Assembly (NCBI GenBank): GCA_036497945.1
Contig: DASXIN010000179.1
Coordinates: 1-64,000 of the forward strand
Origin: RYN-230 sp036497945
GTDB lineage: Bacteria > Actinomycetota > Actinomycetes > Streptosporangiales > Streptosporangiaceae
DNA length: 64,000 nt
Reading direction: 5' to 3'
The position numbers were made by a program, and so were the translations under genes. Shown in pieces: positions 46,648 through 54,845 of this stretch. A model generated the notes under the pieces. That model made no database searches. It saw only the letters and a list, made by a program, of their open reading frames with translations, and was not told where the DNA came from. The first letter of the stretch is position 1, and each line of letters opens with the position of its first letter.

Positions 46648-47478
46648 ATGCGATCACCGGGCAAGAGAGCAGCACCCCGCCACCGGGCGCCATCGGCCGC
46701 TGCCGAGGACGGGGCGGACCGCCCTGGCGGATGGCGGGCGCTGGCCAGCGCCTGGCGTCCGCGCCGGGGCGGCCGCGGCGCGCGGCGGGCCCGCCAGGCC
46801 GGGCCGGGGCACCGGCTCGGCCCGGCCGTCCGCCGCCTGATGGTCACCCCGACGTTCGCGGCTGGCCTGGGCGTGCTGGTGGCGGCCGGGCTGGCCGCCA
46901 ACATGCCCCGCACGGTGCTGCATTTCAGCTCCCCGGTGCCGGGCGATCAGTGCACGGCCGGGGTGTGCGCGACCGAGAAGCCGAACAACGGGACGCTCGC
47001 CTCGGCCCGCCCCGGCGTGCACATCGTGCCCACCTCGCCCGCCACGTCAGGGTCGACCACGACCGGCCGGCGCCCGGCGGACCGCCGCGGCGGCGGCCCG
47101 GCCCGGCCGCCGCGCAGCGGCCGGGTGACAGTCACCTACCAGGTGACCCACCAGTGGCCGGGCGGCTTCATCGACGAGATCAGCATCACCGGGATGGACA
47201 CCCGGCGCAGCTGGAGCCTGGCTCTCGGCTACCCCGGCGCCCAGGTGACCAACGTGGCAGGCGCGCAGTGGCAGGCCACCAGCCCGGACGCTGGGGTCGC
47301 TGAGGGCTATCCCGAGCCGGATTCCGGCGGCCCTGGCGGGCCTGGTGGCTCCGGCGGCCAGCACGGCGGCGCGGAGGGCTCGTCATGGGTGCAGTTCAGC
47401 GTGGTCCTGGACGGCCCGCCGATGGCCCCGGTGGGTTGCGACTTCAACGGCACGCCCTGCACGTTCAGCACGCCCTGA
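46648..47478 (+). CDS. membrane-anchored protein with CBM2-like domain
   Basis: A 276-residue protein: a basic, Arg/Ala-rich cytoplasmic segment (to about residue 64), one transmembrane helix (FAAGLGVLVAAGLAANM), a Ser/Thr/Pro and Arg/Gly-rich linker, and a beta-rich domain starting VTVTYQVTHQWPGGFIDEIS with MDTRRSWSLALGYPGAQVTN and ending in a Cys pair (CDFNGTPC). The WPGGF and strand pattern resemble the CBM2 module of the GH30 enzyme in this window. The function is unknown; I infer a surface carbohydrate-binding role. No ribosome binding site is seen before ATG 46648. Confidence 0.65.
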   Translation: MRSPGKRAAPRHRAPSAAAEDGADRPGGWRALASAWRPRRGGRGARRARQAGPGHRLGPAVRRLMVTPTFAAGLGVLVAAGLAANMPRTVLHFSSPVPGDQCTAGVCATEKPNNGTLASARPGVHIVPTSPATSGSTTTGRRPADRRGGGPARPPRSGRVTVTYQVTHQWPGGFIDEISITGMDTRRSWSLALGYPGAQVTNVAGAQWQATSPDAGVAEGYPEPDSGGPGGPGGSGGQHGGAEGSSWVQFSVVLDGPPMAPVGCDFNGTPCTFSTP

Positions 47479-47550
47479 CCGTGCGCAGCCCACGACACCG
47501 TGCGCCAAACACCCCTGGTCAGCAGATAGCCGGGGGCAGGACCTGATGGG

Positions 47551-47736
47551 TCAGCGGGTGACTTTGCCAGCCTTGATGCAGGACGTGCAGACCCGGATCC
47601 GCCGGCTGGTGCCACCCGTGGTGGTCCGCACCATCTGGATGTTGGGGTTCCAGCGCCGTGGAGTCCGACGGTGGGAGTGGGAGATGTTGTTGCCGAATCC
47701 CGGCCCCTTGCCGCAGATCTCGCAGACAGCAGACAC
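47551..47736 (-). CDS. rpmB: 50S ribosomal protein L28
   Basis: A 61-residue ribosomal protein from GTG 47736: SAVCEICGKGPGFGNNISHS, RRTPRRWNPNIQMVRTTTGG, CTSCIKAGKVTR. Both zinc-type Cys pairs (CEIC, CTSC) are kept, giving the C+ form. The longer frame upstream of the GTG is not conserved. It is convergent with the CBM2-like gene and divergent from recG. Confidence 0.96.
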   Translation of the reverse strand: MSAVCEICGKGPGFGNNISHSHRRTPRRWNPNIQMVRTTTGGTSRRIRVCTSCIKAGKVTR

Positions 47737-48031
47737 GGGATGCTCCCTTGCATGAAGTCGGTTGTGCTGACCGATGCGCCCTGACTGGGGGCGGGCACTA
47801 CTCAGCCACGCCCAGGGCAGCTTGGACACAATATCCGACCAGCCGCCGGTAACGCGAATCGCTCTGTTGCCTTGCGCCTCCGGCGCGCTTGGACCCGCCG
47901 ACTTCCCTCGTCGCTCGGTCGCTCGTTCCTCGCTCCCTCCCCACCCGCCTCCCCATCCCCCTTCACTGTCCAGTCGGCGGCGCGCGCCTTTGGCGCGGAA
48001 ACGTCAGCCGGGACGCCTATCCTGTGAGGCC
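47737..48031. other. rpmB-recG gap with dispersed repeat, no gene
   Basis: About 295 bases with no ORF of recognisable content. Low-complexity TCGCTCGgTCGCTCG and CTCCC-rich DNA and small GCGCC-loop-GGCGC hairpins fill it. In many actinobacteria a DAK2-domain (FakA-like) gene lies here. The region's repeat is listed separately. Confidence 0.5.
47893..47999. repeat. dispersed repeat copy A (upstream of recG)
   Basis: Contains ACCCGCCGaCTTCCCTCGTC, continuing GCTCGGTCGCTCG, and ends with CCAGTCGGCGGCGCG and a CGCC-TTT-GGCG hairpin. The same blocks, in the same order and orientation, appear downstream of recG at 50350-50430. The interior differs in length between copies. Confidence 0.75.
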
Positions 48032-50296
48032 ATGGCAAGGCTTGACGACCAGATCGACCGGGTGTTCGATCCCCGCACGGCCAAGATCCTGGCCAGCGCG
48101 CTGGACGTGCACACGGTCGGGGAGCTGCTCCGGCATTACCCGCGCCGGTACGAGCAGCGCGGCGAGCTGACCGACCTGGCCAATCTGCGGGACGGTGAGC
48201 ACGTCACCGTGCTGGCGCAGATCAAGGCGGTCACCACCCGGGCGATGCGCAACCGGCGGGGCAAGCTGACCGAGGTCACCGTCACCGACGGCCGGGGCAC
48301 GCTGACGCTGGCCTTCTTCCGCCAACCGTGGCGGGAAAAGGAGCTCAAGCCGGGCCTGCACGGCCTGTTCGCCGGCCAGGTGTCCAGCTACGGCCGCAAG
48401 CGGCAGCTGATCCATCCCGACTGCGAGCTGCTCGGCGAGACCGACCCCAGCACCGAACTGGCCGCCGAGCACGCCGCCGAGATCATCCCGGTCTATCCGG
48501 CCACCAGCCAGCTGCCGTCCTGGAAGATCGCCAAGGCGATCCGCACCGTGCTGGACACGCTGGACATCGCGGAGGACCCGCTGCCCGCCGAGGTCCGGGA
48601 GCGCTACGGCCTGTCGCGGCAGGCGGCCGCGCTGCTCGGCATCCACCGGCCGCTGGAGTTCGCCGATATTGACCGGGCCAAGCTGCGGCTGAAGTGGGAC
48701 GAGGCGTTCGTGCTGCAGGCCGTGCTGGCCCAGCGGCGGCGGGCGGAGGACGCGCTGCCTGCCACCCCGCGCGTCCCGCGCCGCGGCGGGCTGCTCGACG
48801 CGTTCGACGCCCAGCTCCCGTTCCAGCTGACCGCCGGGCAGCGCGCGGCGGGTGCGGAGATCATGACCGCGCTGTGCCGGGAACACCCGATGCACCGGCT
48901 GCTGCAGGGCGAGGTGGGCTCGGGCAAGACCCTCGTCGCGGTGCGCGCCATGCTCCAGGTGGTGGACGACGGCGGCCAGGCGGTGCTGCTCGCGCCCACC
49001 GAGGTGCTGGCCCAGCAGCACTACCGGTCGCTGACCCAGCTGCTCGGCCCGCTCGGCCGGGCCGGTGAGCTGGACGGCGCGGTGCTGGACAATCCAGCCC
49101 AGGCCACCCGGGTGGCGCTGCTCACCGGCTCGCAAGGGGCGAAGGCCCGCCGCGCCGCGCTGGACGAGGTGGCCTCCGGCGCGGCCGGCATCGTGATCGG
49201 CACGCATACCCTGCTGTATCACCGGGCCCGGCAGGACGACCAGGTGGTGTTCAAGGACCTGGGCCTGGTGGTGATCGACGAGCAGCACCGGTTCGGCGTG
49301 CAGCAGCGCGACGCGCTGCGCGAGCGGGCGCACGGCAGCCGCCCGCACGTGCTGGTCATGACGGCCACCCCGATCCCCCGGACGGTGGCCATGACCGTCT
49401 ACGGCGACCTGGACGTGTGCACACTGACCGAGCTGCCGGCCGGCCGCACGCCGATCACCAGCCACGTGGTGCCCGCCGCGGAGAAGCCGCGCTTCCTCGA
49501 GCGCACCTGGCAGCGGCTCCGCGAGGAAGTGGACGGCGGCGGTCAGGCTTACGTCGTATGCCCCCGCATCGGCCTGGAAGTGGCGCCCGACCCATTTGGC
49601 CCAACGCCGGTGCCGGGCCAGTCAGACCCCACCGACCCGGACGACGCGGCAGCCGAGTACGAACCCGACGACGCGGCGGGCCGGCCGCCCCGCGCCGTGC
49701 TCGAGACGGCCGCCGAACTCGAGGACGGGCCGCTGGCCGGGCTGGCGCTGCGGGTGCTGCACGGCCGGCTGCCCGCGGACGAGAAGGACGACACCATGCG
49801 CGGCTTCGCGCACGGGCAGGTGGACGTGCTGGTGGCCACCACCGTGGTCGAGGTCGGCGTGGACGTGCCGAACGCCACCATCATGGTCATCCTGGACGCC
49901 GACCGGTTCGGAGTGTCCCAGCTGCACCAGCTGCGCGGCCGGGTCGGCCGCGGGGCCAAGCCGGGGCTGTGCCTGCTGGTCACCGACAGTCCCGCGGACA
50001 GCCCGGCCCGGGTCCGGCTGGACGCGGTGGCCAGCACGCTGGACGGCTTCCAACTGTCCCGGCTCGACCTGGAGCAGCGCCGCGAGGGCAACGTGCTCGG
50101 TGCCGCCCAGGCGGGCCGCAAGTCCAGCCTGAAGATGCTCACCCTGCTGGCCGACGAGGAGCTGATCGGCCAGGCCCGGCAGGAGGCCACCGCGCTGGTC
50201 GACGCCGACCCGGCGCTGGCCAGCCACCCGGCCCTGGCCGCCGCGATCAGCGCACTGCTCGACGAGGAACAGGCCGAGTTCCTGGAAAAGGCGTGA
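48032..50296 (+). CDS. recG: ATP-dependent DNA helicase RecG
   Basis: A 754-residue branch-migration helicase that remodels stalled forks. It has the N-terminal OB/wedge domain (LDVHTVGELLRHYPRRYEQR, TVTDGRGTLTLAFFRQPWRE), Walker A GEVGSGKT (293-300), the DEQH box at 416-419 (DEQHRFGVQQRDALR), VMTATPIPRTVAMTVYGDLD, and the motif VI region LHQLRGRVGRGAKPGLCLLV. An acidic insert of about 40 residues lies near residues 522-560. ATG 48032 follows GAGG. Confidence 0.96.
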   Translation: MARLDDQIDRVFDPRTAKILASALDVHTVGELLRHYPRRYEQRGELTDLANLRDGEHVTVLAQIKAVTTRAMRNRRGKLTEVTVTDGRGTLTLAFFRQPWREKELKPGLHGLFAGQVSSYGRKRQLIHPDCELLGETDPSTELAAEHAAEIIPVYPATSQLPSWKIAKAIRTVLDTLDIAEDPLPAEVRERYGLSRQAAALLGIHRPLEFADIDRAKLRLKWDEAFVLQAVLAQRRRAEDALPATPRVPRRGGLLDAFDAQLPFQLTAGQRAAGAEIMTALCREHPMHRLLQGEVGSGKTLVAVRAMLQVVDDGGQAVLLAPTEVLAQQHYRSLTQLLGPLGRAGELDGAVLDNPAQATRVALLTGSQGAKARRAALDEVASGAAGIVIGTHTLLYHRARQDDQVVFKDLGLVVIDEQHRFGVQQRDALRERAHGSRPHVLVMTATPIPRTVAMTVYGDLDVCTLTELPAGRTPITSHVVPAAEKPRFLERTWQRLREEVDGGGQAYVVCPRIGLEVAPDPFGPTPVPGQSDPTDPDDAAAEYEPDDAAGRPPRAVLETAAELEDGPLAGLALRVLHGRLPADEKDDTMRGFAHGQVDVLVATTVVEVGVDVPNATIMVILDADRFGVSQLHQLRGRVGRGAKPGLCLLVTDSPADSPARVRLDAVASTLDGFQLSRLDLEQRREGNVLGAAQAGRKSSLKMLTLLADEELIGQARQEATALVDADPALASHPALAAAISALLDEEQAEFLEKA

Positions 50297-50349
50297 TTAC
50301 TCTGCTTGCTTTGCGCCGCTCTGCTTCTTTGCGCCGCCGGGGGCGCTTT

Positions 50350-50430
50350 ACCCGCCGCCTTCCCTCGTCGCTCGGTCGCTTCGCTCCCTCCCTCCTCAGT
50401 CCAGTCGGCGGCGCGCCTCCTTTGGCGCGG
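50350..50430. repeat. dispersed repeat copy B (downstream of recG)
   Basis: The second copy of the recG-flanking repeat, with CCGCCgCCTTCCCTCGTCGC, CTCGGTCGCT, then CCAGTCGGCGGCGCGCC and TTTGGCGCGG. A partial third block (TTCCCTCcTCGCTCGTTCCT) follows at about 50440-50460. All lie in the recG-rsmD gap. Confidence 0.75.
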
Positions 50431-50498
50431 GCCGCCTCCTTCCCTCCTCGCTCGTTCCTCGCTCGTCAGTCCTCGGCGGCAAAACCCTTTGGGACCTC

Positions 50499-51083
50499 AT
50501 GACCAGGGTCATCGGCGGGACGGCTGGGGGGCGGCGGCTGGCCGTGCCGGCTGGCCGGCATACCCGGCCCACCAGCGACCGGGCCAGGGAGGGCCTGTTC
50601 GGCACCGTGCTGGCGTTGTGTGGAGGAATGGATGGGCTGCGAGTGATCGACCTGTACGCGGGTTCCGGGGCGGTGGGGCTGGAGGCCTTGTCCCGTGGCG
50701 CGGGGCATGTGCTGTTCGTTGAGGCCGACGCGCGGGCGGCCCGGGTGATCCGGGACAACATCGCGGCGGTCGGCCTGCCCGGCGGCGAGCTGGTCACCGA
50801 CCGGGTGGACCGGGTGCTGGCCCGCGGCCCGGGGGAAGGCCGGTATGACCTGGTCGTGGCCGATCCGCCGTATGCCGTGCCGGGTGCGGAGGTGACCGGG
50901 ATGCTGGCCGGGCTGGTCGGCGGCGGCTGGCTGGCCCCCGGCGCGGTGGTCGCGGTGGAGCGGGACACCCGGTCCGGGGCGGTGCACTGGCCTGCTGGGT
51001 ACATCCCGGACCGGTCCCGCCGCTATGGCGATACCACGTTCTGGTACGGTCTCGCCGCAGGTGCCCAACCAGGAAGGGCGTGA
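50499..51083 (+). CDS. rsmD: 16S rRNA (guanine966-N2)-methyltransferase RsmD
   Basis: A 194-residue methyltransferase. Motifs: MTRVIGGTAGGRRLAVPAG, TRPTSDRAREGLFGTV, VIDLYAGSGAVGLEALSRGA (SAM binding), and the catalytic VVADPPYAVPG. The start at ATG 50499 gives the usual N-terminus. It ends 4 bases before the coaD start, which is the usual actinobacterial arrangement. Confidence 0.95.
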   Translation: MTRVIGGTAGGRRLAVPAGRHTRPTSDRAREGLFGTVLALCGGMDGLRVIDLYAGSGAVGLEALSRGAGHVLFVEADARAARVIRDNIAAVGLPGGELVTDRVDRVLARGPGEGRYDLVVADPPYAVPGAEVTGMLAGLVGGGWLAPGAVVAVERDTRSGAVHWPAGYIPDRSRRYGDTTFWYGLAAGAQPGRA

Positions 51084-51087
51084 CCGC

Positions 51088-51567
51088 GTGCACCGTGTCG
51101 CCTGTCCAGGCTCGTTCGACCCGGTGACCAACGGGCATCTCGACATCATCGGGCGGGCTGCCCGGCTGCACGACGAGGTGATCGTCGTCGTCGGGGCCAA
51201 CCAGGCCAAGCACGGCCTGTTCACCGTGGCGGAGCGGGTGGAGATGCTCCGCGAGGTGACGGCCGACATGAAGAACGTCGAGGTCGGCACGTTCACCGGG
51301 CTGCTGGTGGACTTCTGCAAGGCGAACGACGTGACGGCCATCGTGAAGGGCCTGCGCGCGGTCAGCGACTTCGAGTACGAGATGGAAATGGCCCAGATGA
51401 ACTACCGTCTGGCCGAGGTCGAGACGCTGTTCATCGCGGCTAACCCGGCGTACAGCTTCCTGCGCTCCAGCCTGGTCAAGGAGATCTGCCGGTACGGCGG
51501 GGACGTCACGTCGCTGGTGCCCGGGCCGGTGCTGGAGCGGCTCAAGACCCGGCTCGCGTCCGGCTGA
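51088..51567 (+). CDS. coaD: phosphopantetheine adenylyltransferase
   Basis: A 159-residue enzyme of coenzyme A synthesis. The nucleotide motif is CPGSFDPVTNGHLDIIGRA; other conserved parts are NQAKHGLFTVAERVEMLREV, AIVKGLRAVSDFEYEMEMAQ and the C-terminal YSFLRSSLVKEICRYGGDV. Start GTG 51088, with GGAAGGG before it, gives the standard size. Confidence 0.96.
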   Translation: MHRVACPGSFDPVTNGHLDIIGRAARLHDEVIVVVGANQAKHGLFTVAERVEMLREVTADMKNVEVGTFTGLLVDFCKANDVTAIVKGLRAVSDFEYEMEMAQMNYRLAEVETLFIAANPAYSFLRSSLVKEICRYGGDVTSLVPGPVLERLKTRLASG

Positions 51568-51664
51568 GCCCTCCCGCCCGGACGGCCGGCCCTCGTTAAG
51601 TTGGGGAAATCGGTTGCGGGCCGGTAAGCTGACCGTCTCAACCGTGCCGAACATTGTCCTTGCC

Positions 51665-52255
51665 ATGCCACAGCCACGAAAAAACTCCCCAGCGCGCCTC
51701 GATCCCCGCAAGCCGCTGGTCTTCAGCGTCCTCGACCTTGGCCGCAGCCCGGGGTCGGAGCTTACCCAGACTCGCACCGTCCCGGCCCCCGGCTATGTGC
51801 AGGCCGGTCTGGCTGGCGTGCCGGAGGGCGCCGACGTGCAGCTCTCGGTCCGGATGGAGGCGGTGTCCGAGGGCGTGCTGATCACCGCCACCGCGCAGGC
51901 GCCGGTGACCGGTGAGTGCGCACGCTGCCTGGAACCGGTGCACCAGCAGGTCGACGTGAAGGTGCAAGAGCTTTTCGGATATTCCGCGGAGGATGGCCCG
52001 GACGCCGCGGACGGGTACGCTCTGCAAGGAGATCTGCTAGATCTTGAGCCGGCTCTGCATGACGCGCTGGTGCTGGCTTTGCCGCTGGCCCCGCTGTGCC
52101 GGGAGGACTGCCCGGGGCTGTGCGTGGAATGCGGTGCGCTGCTCGCCCAGGCGGGCCCGGACCATGGCCATGGGCCGGCCGTTGACCCGCGCTGGGCCAG
52201 CTTGCAGCAGCTGACCGGGTCTGGGCCGGAGGGGCCGGACCCGGCAGGCGAATGA
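51665..52255 (+). CDS. YceD family (DUF177) protein
   Basis: A 196-residue protein of the DUF177/YceD family that precedes rpmF in most bacteria and is linked to 23S rRNA or ribosome assembly. Conserved: KPLVFSVLDLGRSPGSELTQ, GECARCLEPVHQQVDVKVQE, LQGDLLDLEPALHDALVLAL, and PLCREDCPGLCVECGALL. ATG 51665 is the best start, though the Shine-Dalgarno is poor; GTG positions upstream are possible. Confidence 0.92.
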   Translation: MPQPRKNSPARLDPRKPLVFSVLDLGRSPGSELTQTRTVPAPGYVQAGLAGVPEGADVQLSVRMEAVSEGVLITATAQAPVTGECARCLEPVHQQVDVKVQELFGYSAEDGPDAADGYALQGDLLDLEPALHDALVLALPLAPLCREDCPGLCVECGALLAQAGPDHGHGPAVDPRWASLQQLTGSGPEGPDPAGE

Positions 52256-52286
52256 CTTGACCCGCAGACTGATGAAGGAGAGTTAG

Positions 52287-52463
52287 GTGGCAGTTCCGAA
52301 GCGGCGTATGTCGCGCAGCAACACCCGGTCACGGCGGTCGCAGTGGAAGACGTCCGCCGCCACCCTGGTGCGCTGCCCGCAGTGCCGGGAAACCAAGCTG
52401 CCGCACACGGCATGCCCGACGTGCGGGACGTACAACCGCCGTCAGGTGATCACACCCAGCTGA
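52287..52463 (+). CDS. rpmF: 50S ribosomal protein L32
   Basis: A 58-residue ribosomal protein from GTG 52287: AVPKRRMSRSNTRSRRSQWK, TSAATLVRCPQCRETKLPHT, ACPTCGTYNRRQVITPS. Four Cys (CPQC, CPTC) give the zinc form. The box GAAGGAGAG precedes the GTG. It is between DUF177 and rnc as expected. Confidence 0.97.
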   Translation: MAVPKRRMSRSNTRSRRSQWKTSAATLVRCPQCRETKLPHTACPTCGTYNRRQVITPS

Positions 52464-52483
52464 TGCGCTGAAGGGGCCACAGC

Positions 52484-53332
52484 GTGCGAGGCGGGTCAAG
52501 CAGCGGTGCAGCGGACGTGCCGGACGGCACGGAGCTGCTGCGCACCATCGATGCCGGGCTGAGCCCGGGGCTGCTGGAACGCGCCCTCACGCACCGTTCC
52601 TACGCGTATGAGAACGGTGGCCTGCCGACCAACGAGCGGCTGGAGTTCCTCGGCGACGCGGTGCTCGGGCTGATCGTCACGGACACCCTGTTCCGGCTGT
52701 ATCCGGATCTGCCCGAAGGTCAGCTGGCCAAGCTGCGCGCCGCCGTGGTCAACATGCGCGCGCTGGCCGATGTGGCCCGCGCCCTGAAGCTGGGCGAGTA
52801 CGTGCGGCTCGGCCGGGGCGAGGAAGGTACCGGCGGCCGGGACAAGTCGTCCATCCTGGCCGACACCCTGGAGGCGCTGATCGGCGCGGTCTACTTCGAG
52901 TGCGGCCTGGCCAAGGCGGACTCGCTGGTGCACCGGCTGTTCGACCCGGTGATCAGCCGGTCCGCCGGGCTGGGCGCCGGGCTGGACTGGAAGACCTCGC
53001 TGCAGGAGCTGACCGCCCAGGGGTTCCTCGGCGTGCCCGAGTACCACGTCGAGGAGAGCGGCCCCGATCACCAGAAGTTCTTCCGCGCCACGGTGAAGGT
53101 GGGCGGCCGCAGCTACGGGACCGGGGCCGGCCGGTCCAAGAAGGAAGCCGAGCAGCAGGCGGCCGAAGCCGCCTGGAAGGCGATCAGCAACGGGCACGAT
53201 TCCCCCGCGGGCAGCAACGGGGTGACCCCGGCCGCCGGGTCGGCGGACGACACCGGTACACCGGGGGACGGTGCCGCCGCGCCCGGGGACGATGCCGCCG
53301 CCGCGCCCGGGGATGATCCGGCCGGGGGCTGA
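52484..53332 (+). CDS. rnc: ribonuclease III
   Basis: A 282-residue dsRNA endonuclease. The signature NERLEFLGDAVLGLIVTD and the second acidic motif DTLEALIGAVYFECG carry the metal ligands. A C-terminal dsRBD follows (DWKTSLQELTAQGFLGVPEY, KKEAEQQAAEAAWKAI). A Gly/Asp/Ala-rich tail of about 45 residues extends past the usual end. Start GTG 52484. Confidence 0.95.
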   Translation: MRGGSSSGAADVPDGTELLRTIDAGLSPGLLERALTHRSYAYENGGLPTNERLEFLGDAVLGLIVTDTLFRLYPDLPEGQLAKLRAAVVNMRALADVARALKLGEYVRLGRGEEGTGGRDKSSILADTLEALIGAVYFECGLAKADSLVHRLFDPVISRSAGLGAGLDWKTSLQELTAQGFLGVPEYHVEESGPDHQKFFRATVKVGGRSYGTGAGRSKKEAEQQAAEAAWKAISNGHDSPAGSNGVTPAAGSADDTGTPGDGAAAPGDDAAAAPGDDPAGG

Positions 53333-53335
53333 CCG

Positions 53336-54214
53336 GTGCCGGAACTCCCCGAGGTCGAGACCGTCCGGGCCGGCCTGGCCGCCCATGTCGTGGGCCGCAC
53401 CATCGAGAAGGCCCAGGTGCTGCACCCGCGTGCCATCCGGCGGCATCTGGCTGGGGCGACTGATTTCGAGGCCGTGCTGCGCGGCCGGACCATCACCGGC
53501 GCGCGGCGCCGCGGCAAGTACCTGTGGCTGCCGATGGCCGACGATGCGCTGCTGGCCCACCTGGGCATGAGCGGGCAACTGCTGGTGGGTGCCCCGGACC
53601 GCCCGGTGTCCAGCCACGTCCGGGTCCGCTTCACGTTCACCGACGCCGGCCCTGACCTGCGGTTCAGCGACCAGCGGACGTTCGGACACCTGGTCTGGGC
53701 GGAAGGCGGCGCCGAACTGCCGCCGCTGATCGCGCACATCGCGCCGGACCCGCTGGAGCCCGCGTTCGATGACGAGGTGTTCCTGGCCAAGCTGCGGCTG
53801 CGCCGCACCGGGCTGAAGCGGGCCCTGCTCGATCAGTCCCTGATCAGCGGGGTCGGCAACATCTACGCGGACGAGGCGTTGTGGCGGGCCCGGCTGCACT
53901 GGGCCCGGGCCACCGACACGCTGACCCGGGCCGAGGCGGCCCGGGCGCTGGCCGAGGTCCGCGCGGTGCTGCTGGATGCGCTCAAATCCGGCGGAACGTC
54001 GTTCGACAGCCAGTATGTGGACGTCAACGGGGAAAGCGGGTATTTCTCCCGGTCACTCTGTGTATATGGCCGGGAGGGTGAGCCGTGTCCGCGATGCGGC
54101 ACGCCGATCCGGCGTGATCCGTTCATGAACAGATCGGCTTACAGCTGCCCGCGTTGCCAGCCGCGGCCGCGGTCTCAGCGCCGCCATCGTGACCTGCACG
54201 ATCGCTCAACTTGA
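53336..54214 (+). CDS. mutM: formamidopyrimidine-DNA glycosylase
   Basis: A 292-residue base-excision enzyme removing 8-oxoguanine. It starts PELPEVETVRAGL after GTG 53336 (catalytic Pro2 and Glu3), has GARRRGKYLWLPMADDALLA, LIDQSLISGVGNIYADEALW-like sequence, and a C-terminal zinc finger (CPRC ... CPRC). The start is 3 bases after the rnc stop, so they are coupled. Confidence 0.96.
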   Translation: MPELPEVETVRAGLAAHVVGRTIEKAQVLHPRAIRRHLAGATDFEAVLRGRTITGARRRGKYLWLPMADDALLAHLGMSGQLLVGAPDRPVSSHVRVRFTFTDAGPDLRFSDQRTFGHLVWAEGGAELPPLIAHIAPDPLEPAFDDEVFLAKLRLRRTGLKRALLDQSLISGVGNIYADEALWRARLHWARATDTLTRAEAARALAEVRAVLLDALKSGGTSFDSQYVDVNGESGYFSRSLCVYGREGEPCPRCGTPIRRDPFMNRSAYSCPRCQPRPRSQRRHRDLHDRST

Positions 54215-54319
54215 CCGAATTCCCGCGGGGTGGGACCCTAGGAGTGTCACCTGCGCGCACTCATGCGAGTCTTCGCGTGTGCGCCCACCCTGGTCACTCA
54301 GTGTGGAGGACCCACTACA

Positions 54320-54514
54320 ATGGCGAAGGCTCTACTCGGCCACGTCGGCGGGCCTGATCCCCGCATGGTCTCAGAGATGCGCCGCCTTCAGCAGCGAGTA
54401 CGCGACCTGGAAGCCGAACTGGTCCGGCTTCAGGACGAGAACGACGCACTCTCTGCAGAAGCCGGTCACGACTTGCTCGTCGCAGATCGGGAACGCGAAC
54501 CGGCGCTGATCTGA
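54320..54514 (+). CDS. 64-residue coiled-coil protein (actinobacterial)
   Basis: A small protein from ATG 54320, with GGAGGA at ideal spacing: MAKALLGHVGGPDPRMVSEM then RRLQQRVRDLEAELVRLQDE, a strong leucine-heptad coiled coil, and an acidic end. The MAKALLGHVGGPDPR start is well kept in actinobacteria between mutM and smc. Its function is not known to me. A clear terminator follows. Confidence 0.85.
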   Translation: MAKALLGHVGGPDPRMVSEMRRLQQRVRDLEAELVRLQDENDALSAEAGHDLLVADREREPALI

Positions 54515-54539
54515 CGCGCCGATCTGGCAGCACGAAACG

Positions 54540-54561
54540 GGGACGCCGACCTCGGCGTCCC
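54540..54561. terminator. hairpin terminator after the 64-aa gene
   Basis: GGGACGCCGA pairs exactly with TCGGCGTCCC across CC, followed by CTATTCGTGTGTCT. It closes the recG-to-small-gene run before smc. Confidence 0.8.
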
Positions 54562-54605
54562 TATTCGTGTGTCTGGCCTTCGCTGGTCGTCGGCTCACCC
54601 GTCAG

Positions 54606-54633
54606 TTACGTCACTTTAGTCGCTTATGTCACT
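54606..54633. repeat. direct repeat in the smc upstream region
   Basis: TTACGTCACT and TTATGTCACT recur at an 18-base period (54606 and 54624), in a relatively AT-rich patch of the 54562-54845 gap. It could be a binding site or promoter; nothing else was recognised in this gap. Confidence 0.35.
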
Positions 54634-54845
54634 CGGTCAGCTGCCCGCCCGCCCACCTGCCCGAACCCGATCGTGAACTGCCGGGAAACCCGCGAATGCC
54701 CGGGCTGGTCGGCACTGCGCGATAAGGTTCGGACTGGCTGGCGCGGTGCCGCCGCGCCGTCGCCGGCCCCGGCCGGCCGCCTGGACCGGCCGCTGCCGGC
54801 CGGACCACAGCGGATCGAGCCCATCGCGGGGAGGGGAGCCTGCAG

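Noticed and set aside
47893..47999. possible insertion-sequence end or attachment site
   Set aside because: No transposase, integrase or target duplication was seen; it is better described as a dispersed repeat.
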